Shown here: positions 29,230 to 38,940 of the stretch, in pieces | Position numbering within the stretch: position 1 is the stretch's first letter | Layout: each line of letters starts with the position of its first letter | Assembly (NCBI RefSeq): GCF_025147465.1 | Contig: NZ_JALXOZ010000004.1 | Coordinates: 1 to 64,000 of the forward strand | Source: Dermabacter sp. p3-SID358 | Lineage (GTDB): Bacteria > Actinomycetota > Actinomycetes > Actinomycetales > Dermabacteraceae | DNA length: 64,000 nucleotides | Direction: 5' to 3' | Made by a program: the position numbers and the translations under genes | The notes under the pieces: generated by a model | The model's input: the letters and a program-made list of their open reading frames with translations, nothing else | Told to the model about the DNA's origin: nothing | The model's database searches: none

Positions 29230-31248
29230 TCAGTAGCGGATAACGCGGAGGATGTGGGCGGGTCGGTAGTCAGCGTTCAACTCGACATAGTTATCGCGAT
29301 CCCACAGGAATTGCTCGCCAGTGAGCAGGTCCTCGACCATGTAGTCAGAGTGAATGTTGAGTGCTTCGGTGTCGATGTGCACCCACGTTGACGTACCGCC
29401 CTGCGCCTCGGTCATGGAAACGACGATGATCGTGTCATCGAGGCCGTCCTCGGTATCGCGACCTTCCACGTGCTTAGAAAACACGAGCACGCGATCGTCG
29501 TCTGCGCCGTGGAAGCGCATCGTCGTGAGGGTTTGGAGTGCGGGATGAGCCCGGCGCACCTCGTTGAGGCGCGTAAGGAGAGGTTCGAGCGATCGACCCG
29601 AGCCTAGCGCGGCCTCGTAGTCGCGTGGTTTGTACTCGTACTTTTCGTTATCGATGTTTTCCTGGGCTCCCGGCCTCGGCGTGCTTTCCACAAGTTCGAA
29701 GCCCGAGTAAATGCCCCACGTGGGCGAGAGCGTAGCCGCAAGGATCGCGCGAAGGCGGAAGGCGTTCCAGCCACCTTCGGACATAAAAGGAGTCAAGATG
29801 TCGTGGGTGGTGGGCCAAAAACTCGGCCGCATGTAGTGGGCCGCCGCCTTGAGCTCTTCCATGTATTCGCGCAGCTCCTCGGGGCTGTGGCGCCACGCGA
29901 AGTAGGTGTACGACTGGTGGTAACCGACCTTCGCGAGGGTGTGCATCATCGCGGGCTTCGTGAAAGCCTCCGCGAGGAAGAGCACCTCGGGGTGGGTTTC
30001 GCGAAATTCCTCGAGGAGCTCCTCCCAGAAGCGCACCGGCTTCGTGTGCGGGTTATCCACGCGGAAGAGGGTAACGCCGTGCGAGATCCAGTATTCGAGC
30101 ACATCGCGGATCGCTTCGTAGAGCCCGCGGTAATCGGTATCGAAGCTCAGCGGATAGATGTCCTGGTACTTCTTTGGGGGATTTTCGGCGTAGGCGATCG
30201 AGCCGTCGGCACGCACAACGAACCATTCGGGGTGCTCCTTCACCCACGGGTGATCGGGCGAGCATTGGAGCGCGATATCGAGGGCCACCTCCAGCCCGAG
30301 ATTCTTCGCGTGCGCGACGAAGCGGTCGAAATCCTCGATTGTGCCGAGGTCGGGATGGATGGCGTCGTGGCCGCCGTCGGAAGAACCAATGGCATAAGGC
30401 GACCCCGGATCCCCTTCGAGCGCCTCGAGCGTGTTGTTGCGGCCCTTGCGATGCGTGGTACCGATCGGGTGAATGGGGGTGAGGTAGGCGACGTCGAAAC
30501 CCATGCGCTTGATGCGCTCGAGCTGAGGAAGAGAGCTTTCGAGGGTGCCGGAGACCCAGCCGCCGTGCTCGGGGTCGAAGCGCGCACCTTCCGAGCGCGG
30601 GAAGAATTCGTACCACGAGCCGTACAGGGCGCGTTCGCGCTCGACGCGCACGGGAGTCTTCTCGGAACGCGTGGGCCAACGACGCAGGGGGTATTCGTTC
30701 ATCGCCTCGCGCATGTCTGCGGCAAGGGCGGGAGCGATACGTGCCGACGGATGCAGGCTCGTATTGGTGAGCGCATCAATCGCCGCTTCGAGGCGGGGCT
30801 TGTGAGTTTTCGGCCTCTTCTTCTTGGCGATCTCGGCAAGGGCGGCCTTGAGGACGATGACGCCTTCGGCGCACATGAGTTCTTCGTCGACCCCCGCGGC
30901 AATCTTGACCTCGGCGTTGTGTGCCCACGTGAGATAGGGCGCGTCAAAGGCTTCGACCCGGTAGGCCCATCCGCCTTCGCGATTCGGGCGGAAACTGCCC
31001 TCCCAGTGGTCGAGGCCGGGGTTCGTGCACACCATGGGAGAGCGGGTCATGATGCCGTCGGGGTCGGTGACGAGGAGCTGGAGACCCATCTGGTCGTGCC
31101 CCTCGCGAAAGCTCGTAGCATGAACCCTGATGCGTTCGCCGACAACGGCCTTGACGGGGAAGCGACCACCGTCGACATTCGGGGAGACGGACGTAATTGG
31201 GATGCGGCCGATCCCGGTGGTCATCGCTGCTTTCGCCTTCGTGGCCAT
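29230..31248 (-). CDS. glgE: Alpha-1,4-glucan:maltose-1-phosphate maltosyltransferase
   Basis: This 672-residue GH13_3 enzyme extends alpha-glucan with maltosyl units from maltose-1-phosphate. GlgE marks are the N-terminal DUF3416-like domain, LQCSPDHPWVKEHPEWF, the nucleophile Asp398 in FRVDNPHTKP and Glu427 in LAEAFTKP. I took the ATG at 31248 because GGGAGG lies five bases upstream; 25 further codons are open but have no ribosome site. Maltose-1-phosphate must come from genes outside the window (TreS/maltokinase or GlgM). GlgE is a validated drug target in mycobacteria. Confidence 0.97.
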   Translation of the reverse strand: MATKAKAAMTTGIGRIPITSVSPNVDGGRFPVKAVVGERIRVHATSFREGHDQMGLQLLVTDPDGIMTRSPMVCTNPGLDHWEGSFRPNREGGWAYRVEAFDAPYLTWAHNAEVKIAAGVDEELMCAEGVIVLKAALAEIAKKKRPKTHKPRLEAAIDALTNTSLHPSARIAPALAADMREAMNEYPLRRWPTRSEKTPVRVERERALYGSWYEFFPRSEGARFDPEHGGWVSGTLESSLPQLERIKRMGFDVAYLTPIHPIGTTHRKGRNNTLEALEGDPGSPYAIGSSDGGHDAIHPDLGTIEDFDRFVAHAKNLGLEVALDIALQCSPDHPWVKEHPEWFVVRADGSIAYAENPPKKYQDIYPLSFDTDYRGLYEAIRDVLEYWISHGVTLFRVDNPHTKPVRFWEELLEEFRETHPEVLFLAEAFTKPAMMHTLAKVGYHQSYTYFAWRHSPEELREYMEELKAAAHYMRPSFWPTTHDILTPFMSEGGWNAFRLRAILAATLSPTWGIYSGFELVESTPRPGAQENIDNEKYEYKPRDYEAALGSGRSLEPLLTRLNEVRRAHPALQTLTTMRFHGADDDRVLVFSKHVEGRDTEDGLDDTIIVVSMTEAQGGTSTWVHIDTEALNIHSDYMVEDLLTGEQFLWDRDNYVELNADYRPAHILRVIRY

Positions 31249-31333
31249 TGTGCCTCCCAAACTTGGCGTGGTCGTGATCTGCGCCTCAAAGTTTATCGGG
31301 ATGCGCTGGGAGATTGTCGGCACTCATGGCCTG

Positions 31334-33487
31334 TCACTCGGGGGAGCGCCACCCCTTGGACTGCACCACGACAACAGTCGGTCCATCGAGGTGGAGGCGC
31401 TCGCGCTCGGGGTCGAGTCGCGCACCGCCAAGAGACGAATCGAGAGCAATCCTGAGAGAGCCAGCGCCCCACGCGTTCGCGGGCAGCCGCACTTCGCGCG
31501 GGCCCCGCTCGTTGCTCATGACGACGATGGTGAGTCCGTCGCGGTGGGGGATCGCGATGGTCAAATGGCGACGTTCGGGATTGAACCAGTCGTCGTGGCT
31601 CATGGGGGAGGCGTCACCTTTGAGCCACGTGATTCCGCCAGAGTCGCGATGCTCGAGCCTCGCTTCATCGAAGAAGGTCGTGGGGCGAAGGGCATCGAGC
31701 CCCTTGCGAATCGCGATCGCCTCGCTCGTGAAGGCGAGGTGGCGTTCGATGCGCGGGTTCGACTCCCACGAAAGCCACGTGAGCGCATTGTCGTGGCAGT
31801 ACGCGTTGTTATTGCCATTTTGGGTGCGCAGGCGCTCGTCGCCGGCGGTCATCATGGGTACCCCGGCGCTCGTGAGAAGCGTCGCGACGAGATTTCGCGC
31901 GCTGCGATCCCGTGCCGCCTCGAGTGTGGTGTCGGGGCCTTCGATACCGTGGTTGAAAGAACGGTTGTTGTCGGTTCCGTCGCGGCCCTCTTCACCGTTG
32001 TCGACATTGTGTTTGTCGTTGTAGGTCGTGAGGTCGGCGAGTGTGAAACCGTCGTGGGCGGTGACGAAGTTGATCGAGGCGAGAGGCGAGCGCAGAGAGC
32101 GACCCGTGGGTAGGTCGTGCGGGTCATTTCGGCGGAAGATATCTGCGGAGCCGGCGAAACGCGTAGCGAGGTCGCGGATGTAGGGGTGTTGCGGTGAGCC
32201 GTGCTCGTTGAGCTCGCGGTTGCTTGAGAGCCAGAAGCCTCGGATGTCGTCGCGATAGGAGTCATTCCATTCGCTCATGCCCGCGGGAAAGTTCCCTGTT
32301 TGCCAACCGAAGCTTCCCACGTCCCACGGTTCTGCGATGAGCTTGATACCCGCGAGTGCTGGATCGCTCTGCATCGAGGTCACGAGCGGGTGCTTGGGGT
32401 CGAAACCGTGCTCGCCGCGTGCGAGGGTCGTCGCAAGATCGAAGCGGAAGCCGTCGACCCCCACCGTCGTGGTCCAGAACCGGAGCGAGCGCATGATGAG
32501 GTCGACCACGAACGGGCTTCTCGCATCAAAGGTGTTGCCGGTTCCCGTAAAGTCTGCGAGGTGCCCCGAATCCTGCCAGTAGTACTCGCGGGCGTCGAGC
32601 CCTCGGAAGGAGACAGTAGGGCCGTCTTTTGCGCCTTCTGCCGTGTGGTTGTAGACGACGTCGAGGATGACTTCGATTCCCGCAGCATGAAGAGCGTTCA
32701 CCATGTCTTGCACTTCGGCGAGGACGGCCCCGGGACCTTGCTCGCGCGACGCTTTCGTGGCATAGCGCGGGTTAGGGGCGAAGAAGCTCAGGGTGTTGTA
32801 GCCCCAGTAGTTTGTGAGGCCAAGACGCGTGAGATGGACTTCGTCGAGTGACGCGTGAATCGGAAGGAGTTCGATCGCGGTGATGCCGAGGTCGCGCAGG
32901 TACCTGATCGAGGCTTCGTGGGCGAGGCCGGCATAAGTGCCGCGCAGCTCGGGAGGTAGAGCGGGATTGAGTTGTGAAAAACCGCGCACGTGCGCTTCGT
33001 AAATGACCGTGTTGCGAAGGGGGATTTGCGGCCTCAGCGTGGGGTCGAAACGGTGCGGATCAGCGTGCGTGACGACTGAATGGATCGCCGAAGAGGCGTT
33101 GTCGTGGGGGTCCATGCGAAGTGGTTCGACGGGGCGAAGTGCCGAGTCGACCGTATGCGCGAACATCGATTCGAGAAGAGACGAAGCGTGGTCGATTCCA
33201 TGGGCGAAGGGATCGATGAGCAGCTTGTGAGGATTGAACACGAGGCCTTGTTCGGGCTCCCAGGGGCCATAGGCGCGCAACCCGTAGTGGGTGCCTTCTC
33301 GCAGTCCCTCGACGGCTCCCCAGTGCACTCCCGCATCGACGTGCGGGAGCGGGATTCGACGCTCTATGCCGTCTTCGAAAAAACACAGCTCAATTTTTTC
33401 TGCGCGTGGGGCGGGAATCGAATAGGTTCCGACGCCTGCCGCGTTGACGGCGAGGCCCGGTGTGGATGGTGGAGGCGGAACGGTCAC
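31334..33487 (-). CDS. glgX: Glycogen debranching enzyme GlgX
   Basis: This 717-residue isoamylase-type GH13_11 enzyme hydrolyses alpha-1,6 branches of glycogen after phosphorylase action. CBM48 is at the N-terminus, and the barrel contains VIYEAHVRGFSQ, DVVYNHTAEG, the nucleophile Asp350 in GFRFDLATTLAR, the Glu in IAEPWDVG and TAHDGFTL. The start is GTG at 33487; I see no strong ribosome site, so a leaderless or weakly initiated message is possible. It leads the glgX-glgE-glgB run, 85 bases from glgE, and diverges from moxR. Confidence 0.95.
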   Translation of the reverse strand: MTVPPPPSTPGLAVNAAGVGTYSIPAPRAEKIELCFFEDGIERRIPLPHVDAGVHWGAVEGLREGTHYGLRAYGPWEPEQGLVFNPHKLLIDPFAHGIDHASSLLESMFAHTVDSALRPVEPLRMDPHDNASSAIHSVVTHADPHRFDPTLRPQIPLRNTVIYEAHVRGFSQLNPALPPELRGTYAGLAHEASIRYLRDLGITAIELLPIHASLDEVHLTRLGLTNYWGYNTLSFFAPNPRYATKASREQGPGAVLAEVQDMVNALHAAGIEVILDVVYNHTAEGAKDGPTVSFRGLDAREYYWQDSGHLADFTGTGNTFDARSPFVVDLIMRSLRFWTTTVGVDGFRFDLATTLARGEHGFDPKHPLVTSMQSDPALAGIKLIAEPWDVGSFGWQTGNFPAGMSEWNDSYRDDIRGFWLSSNRELNEHGSPQHPYIRDLATRFAGSADIFRRNDPHDLPTGRSLRSPLASINFVTAHDGFTLADLTTYNDKHNVDNGEEGRDGTDNNRSFNHGIEGPDTTLEAARDRSARNLVATLLTSAGVPMMTAGDERLRTQNGNNNAYCHDNALTWLSWESNPRIERHLAFTSEAIAIRKGLDALRPTTFFDEARLEHRDSGGITWLKGDASPMSHDDWFNPERRHLTIAIPHRDGLTIVVMSNERGPREVRLPANAWGAGSLRIALDSSLGGARLDPERERLHLDGPTVVVVQSKGWRSPE

Positions 33488-33525
33488 GAGAACATTGTTT
33501 CAGACTTCCGCTGTTGGACGTGTTT

Positions 33526-33557
33526 TTGACGTGAGGCTGAGCGCAGTTGGGTATTGT
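33526..33557 (+). promoter_or_regulatory. Candidate promoter for the first MoxR operon
   Basis: TTGACG (33526-33531) and TATTGT (33552-33557) resemble -35 and -10 boxes in the glgX-moxR divergent gap. The 20-base spacing is longer than ideal, so the call is weak. Confidence 0.25.
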
Positions 33558-33621
33558 CGTTGCGTGGTGTGCGCGATTCACGCCCATGAGATCGAATGGA
33601 AGCGGCAAAAGAGGTACGTGC

Positions 33622-34689
33622 ATGAGTATGAATGGTGGGAATCCTCCGCAGCGTCCGGGGGGCCAGCAGCCTTCTGGCGCGCGAACTTTTCAGCCGGGAA
33701 GCCCCGTTCTCGGGCCTGCAGAGCGTGAGAGGGCAGCGCACATCGTCCAGAGCATCTCAGAGGTATTTGGTACGCGTGTCGTGGGCCAGGAGCGTTTGAG
33801 GCTCGCGCTCTTGACGAGCCTTGCCGCCGGTGGCCACGTCCTTCTCGAATCAGTTCCCGGTCTCGCGAAGACAACTGCGGCTCAGGCGCTCGCGAGCGCG
33901 ATCGGCGGATCTTTCCGCCGCATTCAGTGCACGCCGGATCTCATGCCGAACGACATTATTGGCACCCAAATTTTTAACTACGGCACGGGGGAATTCACGA
34001 CCCAACTCGGTCCCGTGCACGCGAACATCGTCCTTCTCGACGAGATTAACCGTTCGAGCGCGAAGACCCAGTCGGCGATGCTCGAGGCCATGCAGGAGCG
34101 TCAAACGTCTATCGGCGGCGAGGTCTACCGACTTCCGCATCCGTTCATGGTGCTCGCGACCCAGAACCCGATCGAGGAGGAAGGCACGTACGTTCTTCCC
34201 GAGGCCCAGATGGACCGCTTCCTCATGAAGGAGATTCTCACCTATCCGCGGCCCGCGGAAGAGCACGAGATCCTCGACCGTTCGACATCCGGCACACTCA
34301 GCGCCCCCAAGAGTGCACCGCCGAGCGTGACCCTGGACGATATTGAGTTTCTCCAGCGCGCGGTTGACCGCGTATACGTCGACGCCGCGGTCAAGCGTTA
34401 CATCATCGACCTCGTGTTCTCGACTCGCGGCTCGGGCCCGCGGCCCATCCAGAACCTCACGCAATCAGTGCGCGTTGGCGCCTCACCCCGTGGCTCGCTC
34501 GCACTCATGCGCGTCGCGCAGGCTCACGCTCTCGTCGAGGGCCGCGATTACGCAACTCCGGACGACGTGCGTGCGCTTCGCTATTCGGTTCTGCGACACC
34601 GCCTCGTGATGACGTTTGATGCACTCGCGAGCGGAATCACGCCCGAGACGATCATCGACGCGGTCTTTTCCGCCGTGCCGCTTCCGTAG
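33622..34689 (+). CDS. MoxR-family AAA+ ATPase (first locus)
   Basis: MoxR ATPases act as chaperones that mature or activate partner complexes, often together with von Willebrand A proteins. This one has 355 residues from ATG 33622, which has AAGAGG seven bases upstream; the longer frame to 33547 has no ribosome site. A Gly/Pro/Gln-rich N-terminus (1-30) precedes the ATPase. Walker A is SVPGLAKTT at 77-85 and Walker B is IVLLDEIN at 136-143; NPIEEEGTYVLPEAQ is the family signature. It opens a six-gene run with DUF58, a small membrane protein, two vWA proteins and a TPR protein, the layout of Bat operons. Confidence 0.93.
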   Translation: MSMNGGNPPQRPGGQQPSGARTFQPGSPVLGPAERERAAHIVQSISEVFGTRVVGQERLRLALLTSLAAGGHVLLESVPGLAKTTAAQALASAIGGSFRRIQCTPDLMPNDIIGTQIFNYGTGEFTTQLGPVHANIVLLDEINRSSAKTQSAMLEAMQERQTSIGGEVYRLPHPFMVLATQNPIEEEGTYVLPEAQMDRFLMKEILTYPRPAEEHEILDRSTSGTLSAPKSAPPSVTLDDIEFLQRAVDRVYVDAAVKRYIIDLVFSTRGSGPRPIQNLTQSVRVGASPRGSLALMRVAQAHALVEGRDYATPDDVRALRYSVLRHRLVMTFDALASGITPETIIDAVFSAVPLP

Positions 34690-34697
34690 GGGCCGCT

Positions 34698-35591
34698 TTG
34701 GCGTCACTTCTCACGAGGGTCAAGGCCAAGGTTGAGATCACGACCACCAAAAAGGTGCGTGGTCTCATCGCGGGTCGCGGCCGCTCCCTGTTTAAGGGCA
34801 GTGGCGAGGATTTCGACGATCTCAAGTACTACCAGCCAGGCGACAAGATCTCCGACATCGATTGGAAGGCGACCGCGCGAAGTGGCGAGCCCCTTATCCG
34901 CCAGTTCAACGAAGAGCGCGTGCGCTATCTGTGCGTGATCGGTGATACCTCGGGCGCGATGGCGGCAAATGCTGCCGACGGTACCGTGAAGCGCGATGCG
35001 CTCGTGACCGCAGCGGGTTTCCTGTGCTACCTTGCCCACGCCAATGGCGACCTCGTAGGGCTTGTTGCGGGAACCCCGGGCGACCAGCTCCAGCTCCCCG
35101 CGCGCTCCTCGCGCGGCCACCTCGAACTTCTTTTGCGCACACTCCAAAAAAGCACCGTCCTCGGCGGCGCCCCCGCAAACGTTGAATGGGCGCTGACCCG
35201 CGCCCTGCGCCTTACGCGGCGTTCGAGCCTCATGCTCCTCATTACCGACGAAGCAAATCCCGGCCCCGAATGCGAGGGCGCGCTTCGGCGACTTATGACG
35301 CGTCACGACGTGCTCGTCGTTCGCGTTCGCGACGCCGATCCGCTCGGGCGCAGCGATCTCGATGCCGACATTATCGACCCCGGCTACCCGCGCGAGATTC
35401 TCCGCCGCACGCGCACGCTCAAGGCCGTGCAAGATGAGGCTGATGCCTTCCGTGAGAAGCGCGAAGCCGATATCACGGCGATGCTCGATTCACTCGGGAT
35501 CGTCCACACTCTCACCGACGGCGACAACCACGTTGTTGACGACATGATCGCGATGTTCCGCAGGCAGGGGGCGCGAAATGGGCGACCTTGA
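34698..35591 (+). CDS. DUF58 protein of the first MoxR operon
   Basis: This 297-residue cytoplasmic protein has the DUF58 signature YYQPGDKISDIDWKATAR (about residues 44-61) and a von Willebrand-like fold behind it (VIGDTSGAM). DUF58 proteins accompany MoxR almost everywhere, and their biochemical role is not established. No membrane helix is seen, unlike the DUF58 of the second locus. The start is TTG at 34698, with AGGGG five bases upstream and eight bases after the moxR stop. The 3' end overlaps the next gene by 14 bases. Confidence 0.88.
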   Translation: MASLLTRVKAKVEITTTKKVRGLIAGRGRSLFKGSGEDFDDLKYYQPGDKISDIDWKATARSGEPLIRQFNEERVRYLCVIGDTSGAMAANAADGTVKRDALVTAAGFLCYLAHANGDLVGLVAGTPGDQLQLPARSSRGHLELLLRTLQKSTVLGGAPANVEWALTRALRLTRRSSLMLLITDEANPGPECEGALRRLMTRHDVLVVRVRDADPLGRSDLDADIIDPGYPREILRRTRTLKAVQDEADAFREKREADITAMLDSLGIVHTLTDGDNHVVDDMIAMFRRQGARNGRP

Positions 35592-36042
35592 GATCATCGA
35601 CCCGCCGCAATATTCGATCGCATGGATCATTCTCGCGGTGCTGTGCACGATCGTCATCATCGCGCTCATCGTCACCCTGCTTCGCCTCACGAGGTGGCTC
35701 GTGGAACGCAGCGCCTACCGCAAGCGCCCCGGCGCAATCGACGTCCTTAAGGCCGAGTTCCTCCGGTCGATTAACGCCATTGGCGACGAGGTCGCGGCCG
35801 GCGACATGAGCCCTCGTGATGGTCACCGCGAACTTGAAGCGGTCCTTCGCGTCTTTGTCCTCCGCAGCGAGGGGCTCGATATTCGCCACGAACCTCTCGA
35901 AAAAGTGCTGGCCGATCCGCGCACGGCAAGCGTCGGAAACCTCTTGGCCCGCACCCACGAAGCCGGCTATGCGCGCGAGAGCCGCACGCGCCTTTCCGAA
36001 ACCATGCACGCAGCGAGGTCGGTGGTGCGCGCATGGTCATGA
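35578..36042 (+). CDS. Small single-helix membrane protein of the MoxR operon (DUF4381-like)
   Basis: This 154-residue protein has one strong membrane helix (about 15-38) and a C-terminal cytoplasmic helical domain of about 110 residues. Size, topology and position between DUF58 and a vWA gene match the DUF4381-type proteins of MoxR/Bat loci, but the sequence resemblance was judged only by eye. It overlaps its neighbours at both ends, so it is certainly part of the operon. Confidence 0.7.
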   Translation: MGDLEIIDPPQYSIAWIILAVLCTIVIIALIVTLLRLTRWLVERSAYRKRPGAIDVLKAEFLRSINAIGDEVAAGDMSPRDGHRELEAVLRVFVLRSEGLDIRHEPLEKVLADPRTASVGNLLARTHEAGYARESRTRLSETMHAARSVVRAWS

Positions 36043-37055
36043 GTTTTTGGTGGGTGAGTTGCCTTCTTCTCATTGCGGGACTCATCGCGTGGGCAATCGC
36101 GTACCTCAACCGGCGCGTGGTGCGTAATCGTGCACTGTTTGTGGGCAACACAAGTTATCTTGACCATCTTCCGAGCGTGCGCCGAGCCCAGCGCACGTCG
36201 CATGTGCTGCGCCTTATGAGCGTGGCACTCGCGGGCGGCCTTGTGCTCACGGGCGGCCTTCTTTCGGGCCGTCTGGCAAGCGAACGCGTCGAGACTCCCT
36301 CGTTCAAGAACCGCGACATCGTGCTGTGCCTTGATGTTTCAGGTTCGATGCTTCCTTTTGACCGTGAAATCCTCGAGGGGTATCTCGAACTCGTCGATGG
36401 ATTCAAGGGCGAGCGTGTTGGTCTTGCGATTTTCAACTCGACCACTCGCACGGTCTTCCCGCTCACGAACGATTACGGCCTCATCCGCCGTGAACTCAAG
36501 CGCGGCATCGATGCTCTTAAATACAACCCCCTGGCACACCGAGCGGGCACGGCGCAGTACAGCGAGCAGGACATCGAGAAATTTTGGGACTTCGTAGGCG
36601 GAACTCATTCCGAGTCGATGCCGCCTTCTCTCATTGGTGATGGTGTGGCCTCGTGCGGGCAGCTCTTCGATCATGCCGAGGAGGATCGCTCGCGCTTCAT
36701 GGTTCTCGCGACTGATAACGAACCGGGCGGCGTGGGGATCTATGAGTTTCCCGGTGCGGTCGATACCCTCATTGACCGCAAAATTACGATGTGGAGTTTC
36801 TACCCCGGAGCAACTTCGTGCACTGGGAACTGCGCGGAAGAACTCCAGACGGAGACTGAGCGCTCGGGCGGTAAATTCTGGGCCTCGGGTGACCCGGGGG
36901 CTGTTCCCTCAATCATCGCGGAGATTCAAAAGGCTCAAGCCGCCGAGATGGGGGCGATTCCGCGTGTGATCCGCACCGATCATCCGGCGCTGTTCTTTAC
37001 CGTCTCGCTTATCGTGCTGATCGCCCTGATTGTCGTGGGATGGAGGCAACGATGA
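36033..37055 (+). CDS. Membrane-anchored von Willebrand factor A protein (BatA-like)
   Basis: This 340-residue protein has membrane helices at about 5-25 and 60-80, a vWA domain from about 95 with an intact metal-ion site (Asp101, Ser103, Ser105 in DVSGSM), and a C-terminal helix (about 315-337). The topology matches BatA proteins, which hold a vWA domain at the membrane between helices. The start is ATG 36033 or, equally well, ATG 36039, which overlaps the upstream stop as ATGA. The metal site suggests protein-protein interaction controlled by the MoxR ATPase. Confidence 0.88.
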   Translation: MVMSFWWVSCLLLIAGLIAWAIAYLNRRVVRNRALFVGNTSYLDHLPSVRRAQRTSHVLRLMSVALAGGLVLTGGLLSGRLASERVETPSFKNRDIVLCLDVSGSMLPFDREILEGYLELVDGFKGERVGLAIFNSTTRTVFPLTNDYGLIRRELKRGIDALKYNPLAHRAGTAQYSEQDIEKFWDFVGGTHSESMPPSLIGDGVASCGQLFDHAEEDRSRFMVLATDNEPGGVGIYEFPGAVDTLIDRKITMWSFYPGATSCTGNCAEELQTETERSGGKFWASGDPGAVPSIIAEIQKAQAAEMGAIPRVIRTDHPALFFTVSLIVLIALIVVGWRQR

Positions 37056-38056
37056 ACCTCGGTATCCACCCCCTCATGCCGTGGTGGGCGATTGCCCTCA
37101 TTTTTGTGCCGATCGCGGTCGTGTGCACAGCGCTTCTTTGTGTTCGCAAGGGCGCGCGCCTCGATTGGCTTCGGCGCTTGCTTATGGTGCTCCTGCTCTC
37201 CGCTGTCGCAATTCGTCCCGTGACAGGCGACGAGGCGATTAGCACGCAGCGCCTCAACGCGAACGTCATCTTCGTCGTGGATCTCACAGGTTCGATGAAT
37301 GCCGAGGACTATGACGGATCGAAGCCACGCCTCGACGGCGTCAAAGCCGACATGATGCAGGTCATGGATGGTCTCAAGGGAGGGCGTTTCTCGATCCTTG
37401 CCTTCGACTCGAGCGCTTCGGCGCAGCTTCCACTCACGACCGATGCGGGCGCGGTCAAGGCCTGGATCGACACGGTTCGAACCGAAACGACCGACTATTC
37501 ACGAGGTTCTAACGTTGATCGCCCGCGCGGAGCACTCCAAAAGCTCGTGGACCAGACTCGAAAGGATGACCCGGATTCTCACGTGCTCGTGTACTTCCTG
37601 AGCGACGGCGAAAACACCGACAACAAAGAATCCGAGCCGTTCGGCGCGCTCGGCGGAAAACTCGATGGTGGCGCAGTGCTCGGCTACGGAACCACCAAAG
37701 GCGGCCCCATGAAAGCCGTTGGTGGCAAAAACGACGGGCACTACATCAAGGACCCTTCAGGCGGCCAAGGACTGTCAAAGATCGACGAAAAGAATCTCAA
37801 GTTCATTGCGCAACAGATGGGCGTGAGCTACCTGCACCGCATGCGCCCGGGGGAAGGTCTCGAGGGCACGTGGAAGAATCTCGATCTCACCCTCGTCGAC
37901 GCGACCGAGGAGCAACCAACGCCGAGCTTCGACGATTGGTACTGGATTGCCTCGATCGCCTTTACACTGCTCGCGATCTGGGAGTTCGCGGCCCTGACGC
38001 TCCGCCTGCCCAAAACCCTCAGCCGCGCGGATGTCGCTCGCGCAGGAAGGAGATAG
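37052..38056 (+). CDS. Second von Willebrand factor A membrane protein (BatB-like)
   Basis: From ATG 37052 the protein has 334 residues. It overlaps the previous stop as ATGA and has GGAGG five bases upstream; an ATG at 37040 would place that ribosome site inside the gene. Helices at about 8-30 and 40-57 precede a vWA domain whose metal site reads Asp77-Leu-Thr79-Gly-Ser81, DxTxS instead of DxSxS. A C-terminal helix lies near residue 292-312. Two vWA proteins in tandem are characteristic of Bat operons and may form a heterodimer. Confidence 0.88.
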   Translation: MNLGIHPLMPWWAIALIFVPIAVVCTALLCVRKGARLDWLRRLLMVLLLSAVAIRPVTGDEAISTQRLNANVIFVVDLTGSMNAEDYDGSKPRLDGVKADMMQVMDGLKGGRFSILAFDSSASAQLPLTTDAGAVKAWIDTVRTETTDYSRGSNVDRPRGALQKLVDQTRKDDPDSHVLVYFLSDGENTDNKESEPFGALGGKLDGGAVLGYGTTKGGPMKAVGGKNDGHYIKDPSGGQGLSKIDEKNLKFIAQQMGVSYLHRMRPGEGLEGTWKNLDLTLVDATEEQPTPSFDDWYWIASIAFTLLAIWEFAALTLRLPKTLSRADVARAGRR

Positions 38057-38058
38057 CC

Positions 38059-38940
38059 GTGGCGAAAAACAAGCACGAAGAGAAACTCACGCGGCGCGAG
38101 CGTCTCGGCCTGCGCCGCTCGGCACGCAAAGGGCGCAACTATGGCATCGATCGAGAGCGCTTCCGCATGCTCCGCATCGTGGGCACTGTCCTTATCGCTA
38201 TTCCTGTGCTCCTGCTCGCCGCCGGCATCGTGCGCTTTGTGTCGATGCCACTTACGCAGGCGTGGGCGCTCGGAGCATACTCGAACGAGCAGTATGCTGA
38301 CGCGAGGGGCCGTCTCGCCCCCGTGGAAAAGGTCAATATCTTCGAGCCCTACCTCCCGCACCTCACGAAGGGAACCGCCTACCTGCGCGAAAACAAGTTC
38401 CCCGAGGCGCGCGGAGAGCTAGAAAAGGCGTTGAGCGAGTGGACGACCGGGAGGGATCTCAACAAACCACCGCATGCCGAGTGCAAAATCCGCAATAACC
38501 TCGCCGTTGCGATGACGGGTGAGGCACGCGGGATCAAGGACCCAGGTGAGCGCGGGGACCTCCTGTACTCGGCTGAAGAGGTCCTTGCTCCATGTCAGAA
38601 CGGCGGCAGCGCCTCCGATTCAAATGAAGATAAGAGCTCGACCGGCAAATCGGGCGAGCAGATCGAGAAAGAACGTAAAGAGGCTGACCGCGAGGCCGGC
38701 AAGGAGGAGCGCGAGGGGCCGAACAGCAAGGGGAAGAACGAAGAGGAAAACCCCGAGAACGACCCCAAGAAGACCAACCCCGAAGGAGACGGCAAAGATG
38801 GGCAAACCCCAACGCCGGATCCCGAGGAACAAAAGAAGCAAGAAGAGCTCAAGAAACAAAACGGCGGCGAAGACCCGTCGAATGGCGATGGTGATGAAGA
38901 TGGCAAGGGCGAAAACGAGGGAGTGACGAAGCCATGGTAG
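38059..38940 (+). CDS. Membrane-anchored TPR-like protein with highly charged tail (BatC-like)
   Basis: From GTG 38059 (GGAAGGAG upstream) the protein has 293 residues. A basic N-terminus (1-37) precedes one membrane helix (38-62). Residues 70-180 are helical and resemble tetratricopeptide repeats (GAYSNEQYADARG, GTAYLRENKFPEARGELEKAL). Residues 181-293 are a disordered tail of Lys, Glu, Asp, Asn and Gly. The combination of TPR and a charged tail after two vWA genes is the BatC arrangement. It overlaps the cysteine desulfurase start by seven bases. Confidence 0.8.
   Translation: MAKNKHEEKLTRRERLGLRRSARKGRNYGIDRERFRMLRIVGTVLIAIPVLLLAAGIVRFVSMPLTQAWALGAYSNEQYADARGRLAPVEKVNIFEPYLPHLTKGTAYLRENKFPEARGELEKALSEWTTGRDLNKPPHAECKIRNNLAVAMTGEARGIKDPGERGDLLYSAEEVLAPCQNGGSASDSNEDKSSTGKSGEQIEKERKEADREAGKEEREGPNSKGKNEEENPENDPKKTNPEGDGKDGQTPTPDPEEQKKQEELKKQNGGEDPSNGDGDEDGKGENEGVTKPW

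Noticed and set aside
27001..33487. A complete trehalose-to-glucan (TreS/Pep2/GlgE/GlgB) operon
   Set aside because: Only glgX, glgE and glgB are present; no trehalose synthase or maltokinase gene was found in the window.
33622..38940. A MoxR/vWA defence system
   Set aside because: Some AAA-ATPase/vWA groups act in antiviral defence, but these have an effector nuclease or toxin. The gene set here matches the housekeeping-like Bat layout, and no effector is present.
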